This document shows, piece after piece, positions 27,527-34,481 of a stretch of DNA of 64,000 nucleotides. The stretch spans positions 62,001 to 126,000 of the forward strand of contig NZNV01000028.1 of NCBI GenBank assembly GCA_002695025.1. Direction: 5' to 3'. A program made the translations under genes and the position numbers. Position 1 is the first letter of the stretch. Every line of letters starts with the position of its first letter. The notes under the pieces were generated by a model, which worked only from the letters and a program-made list of their open reading frames with translations, had not been told where the DNA came from and ran no database searches. The DNA is from Owenweeksia sp. (GTDB lineage: Bacteria; Bacteroidota; Bacteroidia; Flavobacteriales; Schleiferiaceae).

Positions 27527-28336
27527 TCAGTCTTGGCCGCTTCGTATGTCTTCCGAAAAGTTGCTTAGACTATTAGCTAAAGCTTCATAGGAATTTACGT
27601 TGGGCTTATTGATCCTTTTCACCAGATCACCCAATTTGTCGTACCAGCCTTCGGTTTTCATCTGCTTTTGAAACCTGATCTTAATTTTGTCAAAAACATC
27701 ATTATCAGTTGCGTAAGCCACCATGATTCCCTTCATGACCTCTTGAATTGTTATTAGTCGCTTTCGAACCACATGATATTCTTGTTCATTAATTGGTACA
27801 TTCTGCGCAGCATCTGTATAAAATCCAATCTGCCGCATAGTATCCATTCTTTCGAAGAACTTAATCTCCCCTTGAAACTGTTCGATCTTCATAAAGAGGT
27901 ACCGTTTAACTATTACTTCCATTGCTCTTGGATTCTTAAAGAGCCTCATTAACCTCGGGAGATCTTTCTGTGCCTCAAGAGTAACGGTCTTTAAATCTTC
28001 TGAAAGTAGGCCAAACATTGCAAAAATCAGTGCTACAAGATATCTGAGCCTGTGATTCTTAAATAGATTATCCATCCCCGCTACCTCTCGAAATTTGAAG
28101 CCATTGGAATCCAAGGTCAGGATAAGAGCTTTTACCATCTCCTCGGTGCTAATGATCAAAAAGCCAACGGCTCCACCAGGGTCTGAAGTAGCTATGGCTT
28201 CCGCAGAACGTGCTTTTTTCTCTGCGTTTGCGATTATGAGTTTCGCTTCACTGAGGCACTCTTTCTTTGGTAGTGTAATAAAATTTCGTTGAGACATTTT
28301 TCGGTACTTTCTAGATTCAGTTTTGTCAACCTTCAA
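27527..28336 (-). CDS. AbiV-like abortive infection protein
   Basis: Protein of 269 residues; a second ATG 39 bp in (MSQRNFITLPKKECLSEA) is an equally good start. Residues about 25-90 show the AbiV pattern: LIIANAEKKARSAEAIA, then GGAVGFLIISTEEMVKALIL (cf. the L-S-x-E-E-x-x-K-A-L core) and LFKNHRLRYLVALIFA, an all-helical HEPN-like fold. AbiV of lactococci stops phage late gene expression. It is convergent with the SIR2-like gene and overlaps the upstream gene by 11 bp, so the two are one transcription unit. I am moderately sure of the family. Confidence 0.65.
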   Translation of the reverse strand: MKVDKTESRKYRKMSQRNFITLPKKECLSEAKLIIANAEKKARSAEAIATSDPGGAVGFLIISTEEMVKALILTLDSNGFKFREVAGMDNLFKNHRLRYLVALIFAMFGLLSEDLKTVTLEAQKDLPRLMRLFKNPRAMEVIVKRYLFMKIEQFQGEIKFFERMDTMRQIGFYTDAAQNVPINEQEYHVVRKRLITIQEVMKGIMVAYATDNDVFDKIKIRFQKQMKTEGWYDKLGDLVKRINKPNVNSYEALANSLSNFSEDIRSGQD

Positions 28337-28733
28337 CTTCTTTAATAGATGCGGCTTTGAATTGCCTCAGTCGTGATTCCAGAGCTTTTATCCTCATTAC
28401 CTTCTCATTATTGGTATGGGACGGAAACTCAGTAATGGTTAGGTATAGGTCCTTTATATCATCACCCTTAAGTTTTACCCAGGCATCATGAAATTTTACT
28501 CCATCCTCCAGGCTGCAAAGGCCATTATGCTCCTCCTTAATCTGAAAATCATTTTTGTGAAAAGCATTTAAAATCTCCTCCGGGGAATACTTCTCCTGCT
28601 TGCCCATGTGCTTTGCAAAAACACGGTTAATCGTTTTGTGGATATAGTAAATGTGATTTTTCTCACCCTTACGGAGGCCGTATCCCGGTTGTATAAACTT
28701 CGTGATGAATTCACTCAAATGCTCCTTGGTCAT
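28326..28733 (-). CDS. Hypothetical protein paired with the AbiV-like gene
   Basis: Protein of 135 residues not recognised. It is charged, all-helix in look, and has no signal peptide or membrane segment. Notable pieces are YGLRKGEKNHIYYIHKTINR near residue 20 and SPEEILNAFHKNDFQIKEEH near 50; the latter could be a small helical DNA- or protein-binding unit. It overlaps the AbiV-like gene by 11 bp and is upstream in the same unit, so it may be a partner, sensor or neutraliser of it. No other gene on the minus strand joins the pair. Confidence 0.6.
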   Translation of the reverse strand: MTKEHLSEFITKFIQPGYGLRKGEKNHIYYIHKTINRVFAKHMGKQEKYSPEEILNAFHKNDFQIKEEHNGLCSLEDGVKFHDAWVKLKGDDIKDLYLTITEFPSHTNNEKVMRIKALESRLRQFKAASIKEVEG

Positions 28734-29656
28734 TTTCTGTTTTCGTGCGAAAATAGAAATTCACAGAATTTAACCATCTCCCCACCTCCAGCAGGTTCAT
28801 TCCGGTCGTCTTTCCGCTAACGCAGAAAACCTCCCTCCATTCACCCGCTTCCGGTTCCGCGCATAAGCCGAGCCCTTCATTTCGTCCTGCCGCTGCGCAA
28901 CAGACCTTCATTACAGGCTCAGCTTATTTGGCCAGCGCGCGTTTCGTTGCTATTAACCGTCTTTCGTTAACCTCAATAGTTTCATTTTAAAAATCCGTCT
29001 CCGGCAGGGCATATATCTTAAAAAGATGTTCAGCAGGTAAAGCGGTATTCCTCCTTCGGTCGCGGCAACAAATGCTGCCAGGTTCCGGTAAGTGCCGCCT
29101 GTGGCGGCACACACCTCCAGGCTTTGCCCCCCGCTTATTGCGGGGCCTGTCACCATTTGTGCATTCGCTCGGTCAGTCGTCATTCGCAGCTTCCCCCTGG
29201 GCGTTGGCCGCTTCATTCCTTCACTCCATTCCGCAGCAAAGCGTGCGGCAATCTCGCTCTCTCATTTCAGCCACCACCACCCCGGCCGCTGCTTCATGTT
29301 TTGCGAGCCTGCTACTCCTTCGGGCTGCGGGCTGTCATGGTTTTTGCATTCCCTGCGGTCGCAAAAAACCACGCCAGCCCTTGTGTCGCTGCATTTCATT
29401 CTGGTAAGGCGTGTTAAAATAAATTACGCCTTACCGGCATTCCATTCCGCACAGGGGTCGCTACCCATATTTCATATTCCCGTAGCTTCCACCCTCAGTC
29501 AACTCGCGGACGGCTCGCGGTACCCGTAGATGTTTTAAGTAAAAACACATCACTATCCCCGCTTAGGTCATCCGTTCAGCTCAAGGCTGTTTTACCTGCT
29601 GTCAGTTTGGTAAATATTCCCCCGTTTTGGTTATTTGCTCGGATCAGTGAAAAATT
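28734..29656. other. Non-coding, hairpin-rich, GC-rich stretch
   Basis: About 920 bp with no credible gene: the open frames here have odd composition and no known motif on either strand. It is plainly GC-richer than its flanks. Three strong hairpins stand out: GTGCCGCC/GGCGGCAC with a 3-nt loop (29092-29110), CCCCGC/GCGGGG with a 5-nt loop (29129-29145), and GGTAAGGCGT/ACGCCTTACC with a 13-nt loop (29403-29435). Such structure suggests a long structured RNA or the end region of a mobile element. The HEPN gene starts right after it. Confidence 0.5.
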
Positions 29657-31108
29657 ATGGAAGAAATCTTTAAACCCCGATTTTACAAACCTTCGCTCAA
29701 TCTAATTGAGAGTCTTAATCAGTCTAAAGTTGGTGTATTGCCATCGGAAGGTTCTCAAATTAAACCTGCTGCAATAGAAATCAATCTATCCCCGAAGGGA
29801 TACGCTATTGATTTTGACCCCTCCGCATTTGAGATAAACTTTGGCGGCTTTGATTTAGGAAAGTTTCCGGCAGATGTGCCGGTACTTATTGATAATACTC
29901 CTTATGAATTGACCAGTCTCTTTATTACTAACCGCTCAACTCGAATTAAAAAAAATTTTCTCTCACGTTCAATATCTGGATTTGTTACATCCCTTCAATC
30001 TCCAGGATTTAATAAATCGTTATCTTGTTTCTATCGCATGGTAATCCCATTGCAAAAGAAGATGAGTTTTTTATCCTGCATCGAGGATGTAACGGTAAGC
30101 ACTGATATTACAGGTAAATCCAGAAATGCTTTATGCGTTAGGTTCAATGATGAAACTATAGTATGTATTGTTTTAGAATATAATGATGCTACTTACCTGG
30201 TCATTGATGCTGAGCAGCCTATTTCGTTTGACCCTTTTTCCGACTATGCCTTTTCCATCATCAATTCTTTGGGCTATGTTACTGGCCATTTGGCAGGTAC
30301 TCACGGATATTTTTTCTCTTACCGCAACTTTGATATGGCCGTCCCGGATTTTTTGTACTACCATTCCATTCGGCCGGAAATCATCAGTCTCTATGAACCA
30401 CTTTGTACAATGCCACGGGACTATTTGCATAACATGCCAGAACAGCCGGATTACTATGAATCTGAGGTCATCTTAAGTCCACTGTCATTGGATCAGTTAT
30501 CACGCCTTAGTCAGGCACTTTACGATTCTGTTGAGCTTACCTCCGTAATTCACCTCATTTTAGAATCCAGTGCTGCCAGCTTAATTTTTAGACCTGGCGG
30601 ATACGCTATAGCTCTTGAAACCTTGGCCAATATTTTAAAACCACCTCAAAAGCAAAAACTAAATCCGCTTAGTCCCTCTAATTGGAAGCATTTAAGGAAG
30701 ACGATTATTGAAGTGCTGGAATCATTGCCAAACAAATCGGATGTGGTAGAGGATAGGGGTCTTATAGAAAGGCGTATAAATGACTTGAATAAACCTACCA
30801 ACCATGCCCGGTTAAAAGCAGCTTTTGAGAATTTGAACATTGAGCTGACAAACGCAGAGGTGTCAATCCTTAACGCACGCAATGATCTTTTGCATGGCCG
30901 CATCCCAGATATAACCAATCAGAAAAAATCACGTTCCCTTGAACGCATGAACGGGGATATGTTTTACTCCGCACTACGTCTTTACGACATGCTAAATATG
31001 CTGATTCTTAAAAGTGTGGGTTATAATAGTTACATTTTGAACCATGTAAAACTTGAAGAGGAAAACTGTCAGATGACGTTTGAGGAAGAACCCTACCGAA
31101 AGATATGA
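29657..31108 (+). CDS. HEPN-domain protein of ApeA-like layout
   Basis: Protein of 483 residues. The C-terminal third is helical and contains ILNARNDLLHGRIPD, where R408-N-D-L-L-H413 is the RX4H catalytic motif of HEPN ribonucleases. The N-terminal about 300 residues are beta-rich, with pieces such as VRFNDETIVCIVLEYN; they give no clear family but match the size and order of ApeA-type anti-phage proteins (N-terminal sensor domain, C-terminal HEPN). Likely role: RNA cleavage on infection, leading to growth arrest. It stands alone between two structured non-coding stretches. ApeA identity is inference; the HEPN call is firm. Confidence 0.68.
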   Translation: MEEIFKPRFYKPSLNLIESLNQSKVGVLPSEGSQIKPAAIEINLSPKGYAIDFDPSAFEINFGGFDLGKFPADVPVLIDNTPYELTSLFITNRSTRIKKNFLSRSISGFVTSLQSPGFNKSLSCFYRMVIPLQKKMSFLSCIEDVTVSTDITGKSRNALCVRFNDETIVCIVLEYNDATYLVIDAEQPISFDPFSDYAFSIINSLGYVTGHLAGTHGYFFSYRNFDMAVPDFLYYHSIRPEIISLYEPLCTMPRDYLHNMPEQPDYYESEVILSPLSLDQLSRLSQALYDSVELTSVIHLILESSAASLIFRPGGYAIALETLANILKPPQKQKLNPLSPSNWKHLRKTIIEVLESLPNKSDVVEDRGLIERRINDLNKPTNHARLKAAFENLNIELTNAEVSILNARNDLLHGRIPDITNQKKSRSLERMNGDMFYSALRLYDMLNMLILKSVGYNSYILNHVKLEEENCQMTFEEEPYRKI

Positions 31109-31182
31109 TCCTTTGATAAAAATTAAAGATCGGCAGCAAAGGTAGTCGGGCTGTATCTTCTGTTAGCTATAACCCTCCGTTG

Positions 31183-31276
31183 CCGCTTTTCAAGGTCAGG
31201 CCTCCGGTTTTGAGGCAAAATCTCCAATCCCGCCTTCTGCGGGATAGTATTTTCCCTCAAAAACCTTGACAAGCGG
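31183..31276. repeat. Nested inverted repeat, candidate structured RNA or cruciform
   Basis: Three stacked helices can form. Outer: 31183-31196 with 31263-31276 (14 bp, one mismatch). Middle: 31208-31215 (TTTTGAGG) with 31255-31262 (CCTCAAAA), adjoining the outer helix on its 3' side with an 11-nt bulge opposite. Inner hairpin: ATCCCGC/GCGGGAT, 31227-31233 with 31239-31245. It lies in the 277-bp gap before the DUF6943 gene. Nothing else is seen in that gap. Confidence 0.6.
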
Positions 31277-31385
31277 AGTCGCCCGCCTTAAGGAAAGGCT
31301 TTCTCTTTTCTTTTTTCCCTTTTTGTTTTCTCTTTTGGATAATTGTGTGCGAAGCGCAGCGGAGCATAACTTTAAATCCCCAGTT

Positions 31386-31823
31386 ATGTCTGATTTTGTT
31401 CTCAAGGGCTATTCAGCCCAAACTACACCTCGGAAGCCACATTTTTTCATTCTCTCCAGGGGCCTTAACAGTGGTAAGCCACTTTTGCAACCTTGCCCGA
31501 ACTGCTTTGTCCTTTCCGCTGAGGTGGAGGAGAGGAAGCAAACCCTCTACTGGATTGCTTACAGCCTCTGGAAAACCCGGGCCTACCGTCCACACCTGGT
31601 GGGCTCGGTAATCCCGTTTCTCAGGAAAGACCAATGCCGGAAGCTGATTTCGGAGGCCTATTCATCTGTGTGTACGTATCCTGGAGCACTTTCAAAGTCC
31701 ATTGCCCTGCTCACTGATATCGAGCAGAAGCGTCAGCACTTTCAAGCGGTGTCAGATCATATCGGCATCCTGCACGAAGCAATACTTTTTCGGCTTCTAC
31801 ATTCATCAAAAAAGGCCCGCTAA
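31386..31823 (+). CDS. DUF6943 family protein
   Basis: Protein of 145 residues of a Bacteroidota family of unknown function. I chose the ATG giving MSDFVLKGYSAQTTPRKPHF; longer frames upstream run into the structured non-coding stretch. The hallmark is PHFFILSRGLNSGKPLLQP followed by C-P-N-C-F-V, a possible zinc or redox C-x2-C. Then come a Trp/Tyr-rich piece (LYWIAYSLWKTRAYRPHLVG) and VIPFLRKDQCRKLI. Family members, as I recall, are spread over mobile regions of the phylum. It ends on a terminator hairpin shared with the convergent membrane-protein genes. Confidence 0.72.
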   Translation: MSDFVLKGYSAQTTPRKPHFFILSRGLNSGKPLLQPCPNCFVLSAEVEERKQTLYWIAYSLWKTRAYRPHLVGSVIPFLRKDQCRKLISEAYSSVCTYPGALSKSIALLTDIEQKRQHFQAVSDHIGILHEAILFRLLHSSKKAR

Positions 31824-31831
31824 GGGCCTTT
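31811..31831. terminator. Bidirectional terminator hairpin
   Basis: AAAGGCCC (31811-31818), loop GCTAA, GGGCCTTT (31824-31831), then CTTT. It overlaps the end of the DUF6943 gene and ends just before the convergent small membrane-protein gene, so it can serve both. Confidence 0.72.
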
Positions 31832-31833
31832 CT

Positions 31834-32034
31834 TTAGTTTCGATTCCATTTTTTCCGGAGAAACTCCAGCAGCCTTCTACAAATAAAGGTGGCAACAAAA
31901 CTGGCGACAGCTCCTACCGCTGCCAGGATTATAGCGTTGACGATTTCGGTCCCCGGTATATTGACAATAACACTTAAAAGGGTACCCCCGGCCATGCCAA
32001 CTTTGGACTCAAGATTTCCAGTCGCATTCATCAT
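31834..32034 (-). CDS. Tiny membrane protein, distal gene of a pair
   Basis: Protein of 66 residues, not recognised. The start chosen is the ATG that overlaps the upstream stop as ATGA. Residues about 20-55 make one or two membrane helices (GTLLSVIVNIPG; VNAIILAAVGAVASFVATF) followed by a basic tail RRLLEFLRKKW. Size and topology recall holins, spanin-like or viral membrane proteins, but nothing proves it. It is coupled to the 72-residue gene upstream. Confidence 0.6.
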   Translation of the reverse strand: MMNATGNLESKVGMAGGTLLSVIVNIPGTEIVNAIILAAVGAVASFVATFICRRLLEFLRKKWNRN

Positions 32035-32249
32035 TGCCAATTTTGGTCGTCTTTGGTAATCTGGCTTACTGCGGACAGTATGCCTCCGGCTACGATAACA
32101 TATCCTGCCACGGTCACAGCCTCAGCCGGCAAAGCTATAGGAGCAGCAAGCAAGGCTCCGCCTGCGGCTGCCAGCGTCAAACCCACCTTACGGAGCTTTT
32201 TGAAAAAAGGTGGAGTGGGGGCTTTCGCCCGTTCAATTATCTTTTTCAT
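32031..32249 (-). CDS. Tiny membrane protein, proximal gene of a pair
   Basis: Protein of 72 residues. A basic, Pro-containing start (MKKIIERAKAPTPPFFKKLR) leads into two hydrophobic, Ala/Gly-rich helices (VGLTLAAAGGALLAAPIALP; VTVAGYVIVAGGILSAVS) and an acidic end. I recall close relatives in many Bacteroidota genomes, always small and unnamed. The next gene starts within its stop codon. About 235 bp with no gene separate it from the 251-residue protein upstream on the same strand. Confidence 0.6.
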   Translation of the reverse strand: MKKIIERAKAPTPPFFKKLRKVGLTLAAAGGALLAAPIALPAEAVTVAGYVIVAGGILSAVSQITKDDQNWQ

Positions 32250-32485
32250 CAGTTCAGGTATCGGATATTCAGAAATACAGTTTCAGCCTAAGCCGGGACA
32301 ATCCCGGTAATCAACCTTACCGGAAAACTACATCCACAATTCTTTCGGCCAATTTTTCAAAAAGCAGGACCTGTAACCAGGCTGTCGCACCACGACAATT
32401 CAATGCGGTGGCCCACAATTTTCCTCTGGTGACAGATCGCTGCATTTGTTTCCTCAATGAGAGGTCGATTAACTACGTTCAGTAG

Positions 32486-33241
32486 CTATACCTGATCAAC
32501 TTCAACAAGTGCCAGGGCATTATACGCACCGTTTTTCAGGCTGTACATCTGGCCGTTTACCTCCTGGTAAAACTCCACACCAAACACCACGAACACCGGA
32601 AGCACAGAAGCAGCTGTGAAATTCAGAACAATGTTCTGAGCAGCTTCATTCTGGCTTCCCAGGGCAATATCAGCCGAAGCTGCGCTGTCGCTAACAAAGC
32701 TCTGGGCATCAAAGTCAATCTCCGCACTGCCTGTTACCATCCTGGCGTGGGTTGCCCCTGAAGGAATTGCAATGGCCTGGTTGGGTACCATGGCATCAAT
32801 GGCAAGGGTCGCTTCACCCGCTACGCGGTCAACAGTAGCGGTCCAGCCAAAGAAAACAGTGCTCCCAATGCGTGCTTTGTTATTGAAATTGAAGCCTCTC
32901 AAAATGGTGGCGTCACCTGCCAGCATATTCCTTTGCCCGCGGGCATTCACGGTGTCAGCCTGAATAGCCTTGAGCATTTCACGTGTAATACGTCCTGTGA
33001 TCCGCTTATCTGCTGTGTTCAGCAGGAGACTGCGCAGGGCAGTCCTCAACAGCTTGCCGGCACGGCCGGCTGCGCCAAACTCGGCACCATTTTCTCGCGT
33101 CCTTTCAAACGCTGGGTCATTTTGGATCCGGCTGGCATCCACTCCACCTTTGGTGCGGGCCAGGTCTTCACCGTTACTTCGATAAAAGGAAAGGTCTCCG
33201 ATCTTTCCCCTGAGTTTAATAATTCCTGTCTGTCTAGCCAT
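32486..33241 (-). CDS. Conserved Bacteroidota protein, beta-rich, function unknown
   Basis: Protein of 251 residues. The start giving MARQTGIIKLRGKIGDLSFY is chosen because this N-terminus is, as I recall, shared by many Bacteroidota proteins; the frame is open 96 bp further up but with poor composition. Residues 1-110 are basic and partly helical (FERTRENGAEFGAAGRAGKL; RITGRITREMLKAIQADT). Residues 130-251 are strand-rich with a hydrophobic end (VLPVFVVFGVEFYQEVNG). No enzyme motif, signal peptide or membrane helix is seen. A virion-like or nucleic-acid-bound structural role is possible and untested. Confidence 0.62.
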   Translation of the reverse strand: MARQTGIIKLRGKIGDLSFYRSNGEDLARTKGGVDASRIQNDPAFERTRENGAEFGAAGRAGKLLRTALRSLLLNTADKRITGRITREMLKAIQADTVNARGQRNMLAGDATILRGFNFNNKARIGSTVFFGWTATVDRVAGEATLAIDAMVPNQAIAIPSGATHARMVTGSAEIDFDAQSFVSDSAASADIALGSQNEAAQNIVLNFTAASVLPVFVVFGVEFYQEVNGQMYSLKNGAYNALALVEVDQV

Positions 33242-33404
33242 ATCACTAAATTTTTGATTAGGCTCCAAACCTATCCCGGTAAGAAAAAAAGTCGCGTCAA
33301 TCATACCGTTTGTGCCGCTTTCAGCGCATTTAGCCAAAATATTCCATTTCTGCCTTGGCTACCTTTATAGGCCTGATAGAGTATAGATGAAGTATGGATA
33401 AAGT

Positions 33405-33605
33405 ATGCCTGCCACTAAACGAATATGTATTTACCCAAAAGATATTCAATTGGTCACCGGTCGTAGTGAACGCTATGCCAGAAGCTACTATCGGCAACTA
33501 AAAGATGCTCTGGCCAAGGAAGATCACCAGTTCATCACCGTGGAAGAATTCTGCGCCTATGCCGACCTTCCTGTTGATCAAGTGATGGCCATCCTCCAAC
33601 CTTAA
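33405..33605 (+). CDS. Small HTH-like DNA-binding protein
   Basis: Protein of 66 residues. IYPKDIQLVTGRSERYARSY resembles the start of excisionase/MerR-like winged helices (a first helix that says which site is bound), and ITVEEFCAYADLPVDQVMAI forms a second helical unit. Relatives I recall sit beside the MARQTG-type protein in other Bacteroidota. Likely a regulator or excision factor of the module. It diverges from the 251-residue gene and is followed by a strong terminator. Confidence 0.6.
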   Translation: MPATKRICIYPKDIQLVTGRSERYARSYYRQLKDALAKEDHQFITVEEFCAYADLPVDQVMAILQP

Positions 33606-33680
33606 GTTCATCTATTAATTTTTCAGCTTTCCTATATTCGCAGCTAATTAGGTTAAGGTTTGGTTAATTGGTTGACCAGA

Positions 33681-33706
33681 AGGCCCCGGTGGTTCGGGGC
33701 CTTTTT
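33681..33706 (+). terminator. Rho-independent terminator
   Basis: AGGCCCCG (33681-33688), loop GTGGTT, CGGGGCCT (33695-33702), then TTTT. It lies 76 bp after the small HTH-like gene and closes the module on its right side. Confidence 0.82.
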
Positions 33707-33797
33707 CAGTTTTAGAAGCGGCTCTATTTAGCACCATTTGCTTTCATTTACCGCCTGATCTTCGTATATTTATTGGAGTACTAATCCGCAGTATAGC

Positions 33798-33840
33798 GGT
33801 TCAACAAAGTGGTGAACCATTGGGTGAACTGGTTCTTTGA
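33798..33840. repeat. Repeats next to the candidate attachment site
   Basis: GGTTCA (33798-33803) and TGAACC (33813-33818) form an inverted repeat, and GGTGAAC occurs twice 12 bp apart (33811 and 33823), with a further GAAC-TG-GTTC dyad (33826-33835). Clustered short repeats beside a tRNA fragment are what recombinase arm sites look like. Inference only. Confidence 0.35.
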
Positions 33841-33876
33841 TAGCTTATAAATGATTGATAATCATACGTGTGTGCC

Positions 33877-33904
33877 GCAGGTTCAAGTCCTGTCATCCCG
33901 ACCA
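33877..33904 (+). other. 3' fragment of a tRNA-Pro-like gene, candidate att site
   Basis: A full T arm (stem GCAGG/CCTGT around TTCAAGT, 33877-33893), a 3' acceptor strand CATCCCG, discriminator A and CCA (33894-33904) are present. The matching 5' acceptor strand CGGGATG is not found upstream, so it is not a working tRNA. A C1-G72 pair, implied here, is typical of tRNA-Pro. The fragment keeps the tRNA's own terminator at 33911. Site-specific integrases use tRNA 3' ends this way, with the intact tRNA at the far (left) end of the element. Confidence 0.72.
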
Positions 33905-33910
33905 ATCCAA

Positions 33911-33934
33911 AGCCGGCCATGTGCCGGTTTTTTT
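33911..33934 (+). terminator. Terminator of the tRNA locus
   Basis: AGCCGGC and GCCGGTT pair around a short CATGT loop and are followed by a T run. It comes 6 bp after the CCA of the tRNA fragment, as expected for the original tRNA gene. Confidence 0.75.
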
Positions 33935-34481
33935 GTATCGGGTGGAGGGGATCAGACTTTGAGAAAAGGCTGCTGTTGAGTATGGTATTTATACTTACTC
34001 CTCCATAATAGCTTTTCTGTGAAGCTTTAAAGGATACAATGTATCTCTGATAACAATAAGTGAGAAGTGTGTAAGGTTTTTCAGAGCCATTCAAAATTGT
34101 CATTTCGTTTGTTTGATTTCGTGCCTCAAAAATGCTGATGCACACCTCAGGGAAAAGACAGGGATAATTGAGGATTAAGTCCTGATAGCGGTCAGCTTTG
34201 GAGTTGCTAGATCGAAAAGCCGAGTATTAATCTGGAATATATCAGGAATGGCATTCAATTGGCAGAACATCCTGGAACCCAAACAACATTTCCCTTTATA
34301 TACCTGACTTCTTAATTTGACCCTCCCACACTTGCCATTGCCAAGGAAACCCGGCCAGAAAACAAGGTCCGGGCTGGTTACCCTTTGTTTGTAATAAATA
34401 CCCACCTCGTTTGGTGCAATTGCCAGCTTAAAAAGATAGAACAAGCTGAGATATTGATCCCTGAATTAAAATTGCACTCAC
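33935..34481. other. Intergenic region without recognisable gene
   Basis: About 550 bp to the right of the tRNA fragment. Minus-strand frames at 33801-34145 and 34175-34444 exist, but the first runs antisense through the tRNA fragment and neither has a family motif. No promoter of standard form was seen before the GH5 gene. Confidence 0.4.

Noticed and set aside
29072-29529. Two long plus-strand frames (111 and 145 codons) in the GC-rich stretch
   Set aside because: Composition is odd (rich in Ser, Pro, His, Cys), no motif, and they overlap strong hairpins and each other in different frames; more likely non-coding.
33841-33904. An intact tRNA at the att site
   Set aside because: A possible anticodon-like loop lies upstream, but the spacing to the T arm is too long for a class I tRNA and the 5' acceptor strand is missing.
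33801-34145. 114-codon minus-strand frame
   Set aside because: It runs antisense through the tRNA fragment and its terminator, a known source of false genes.
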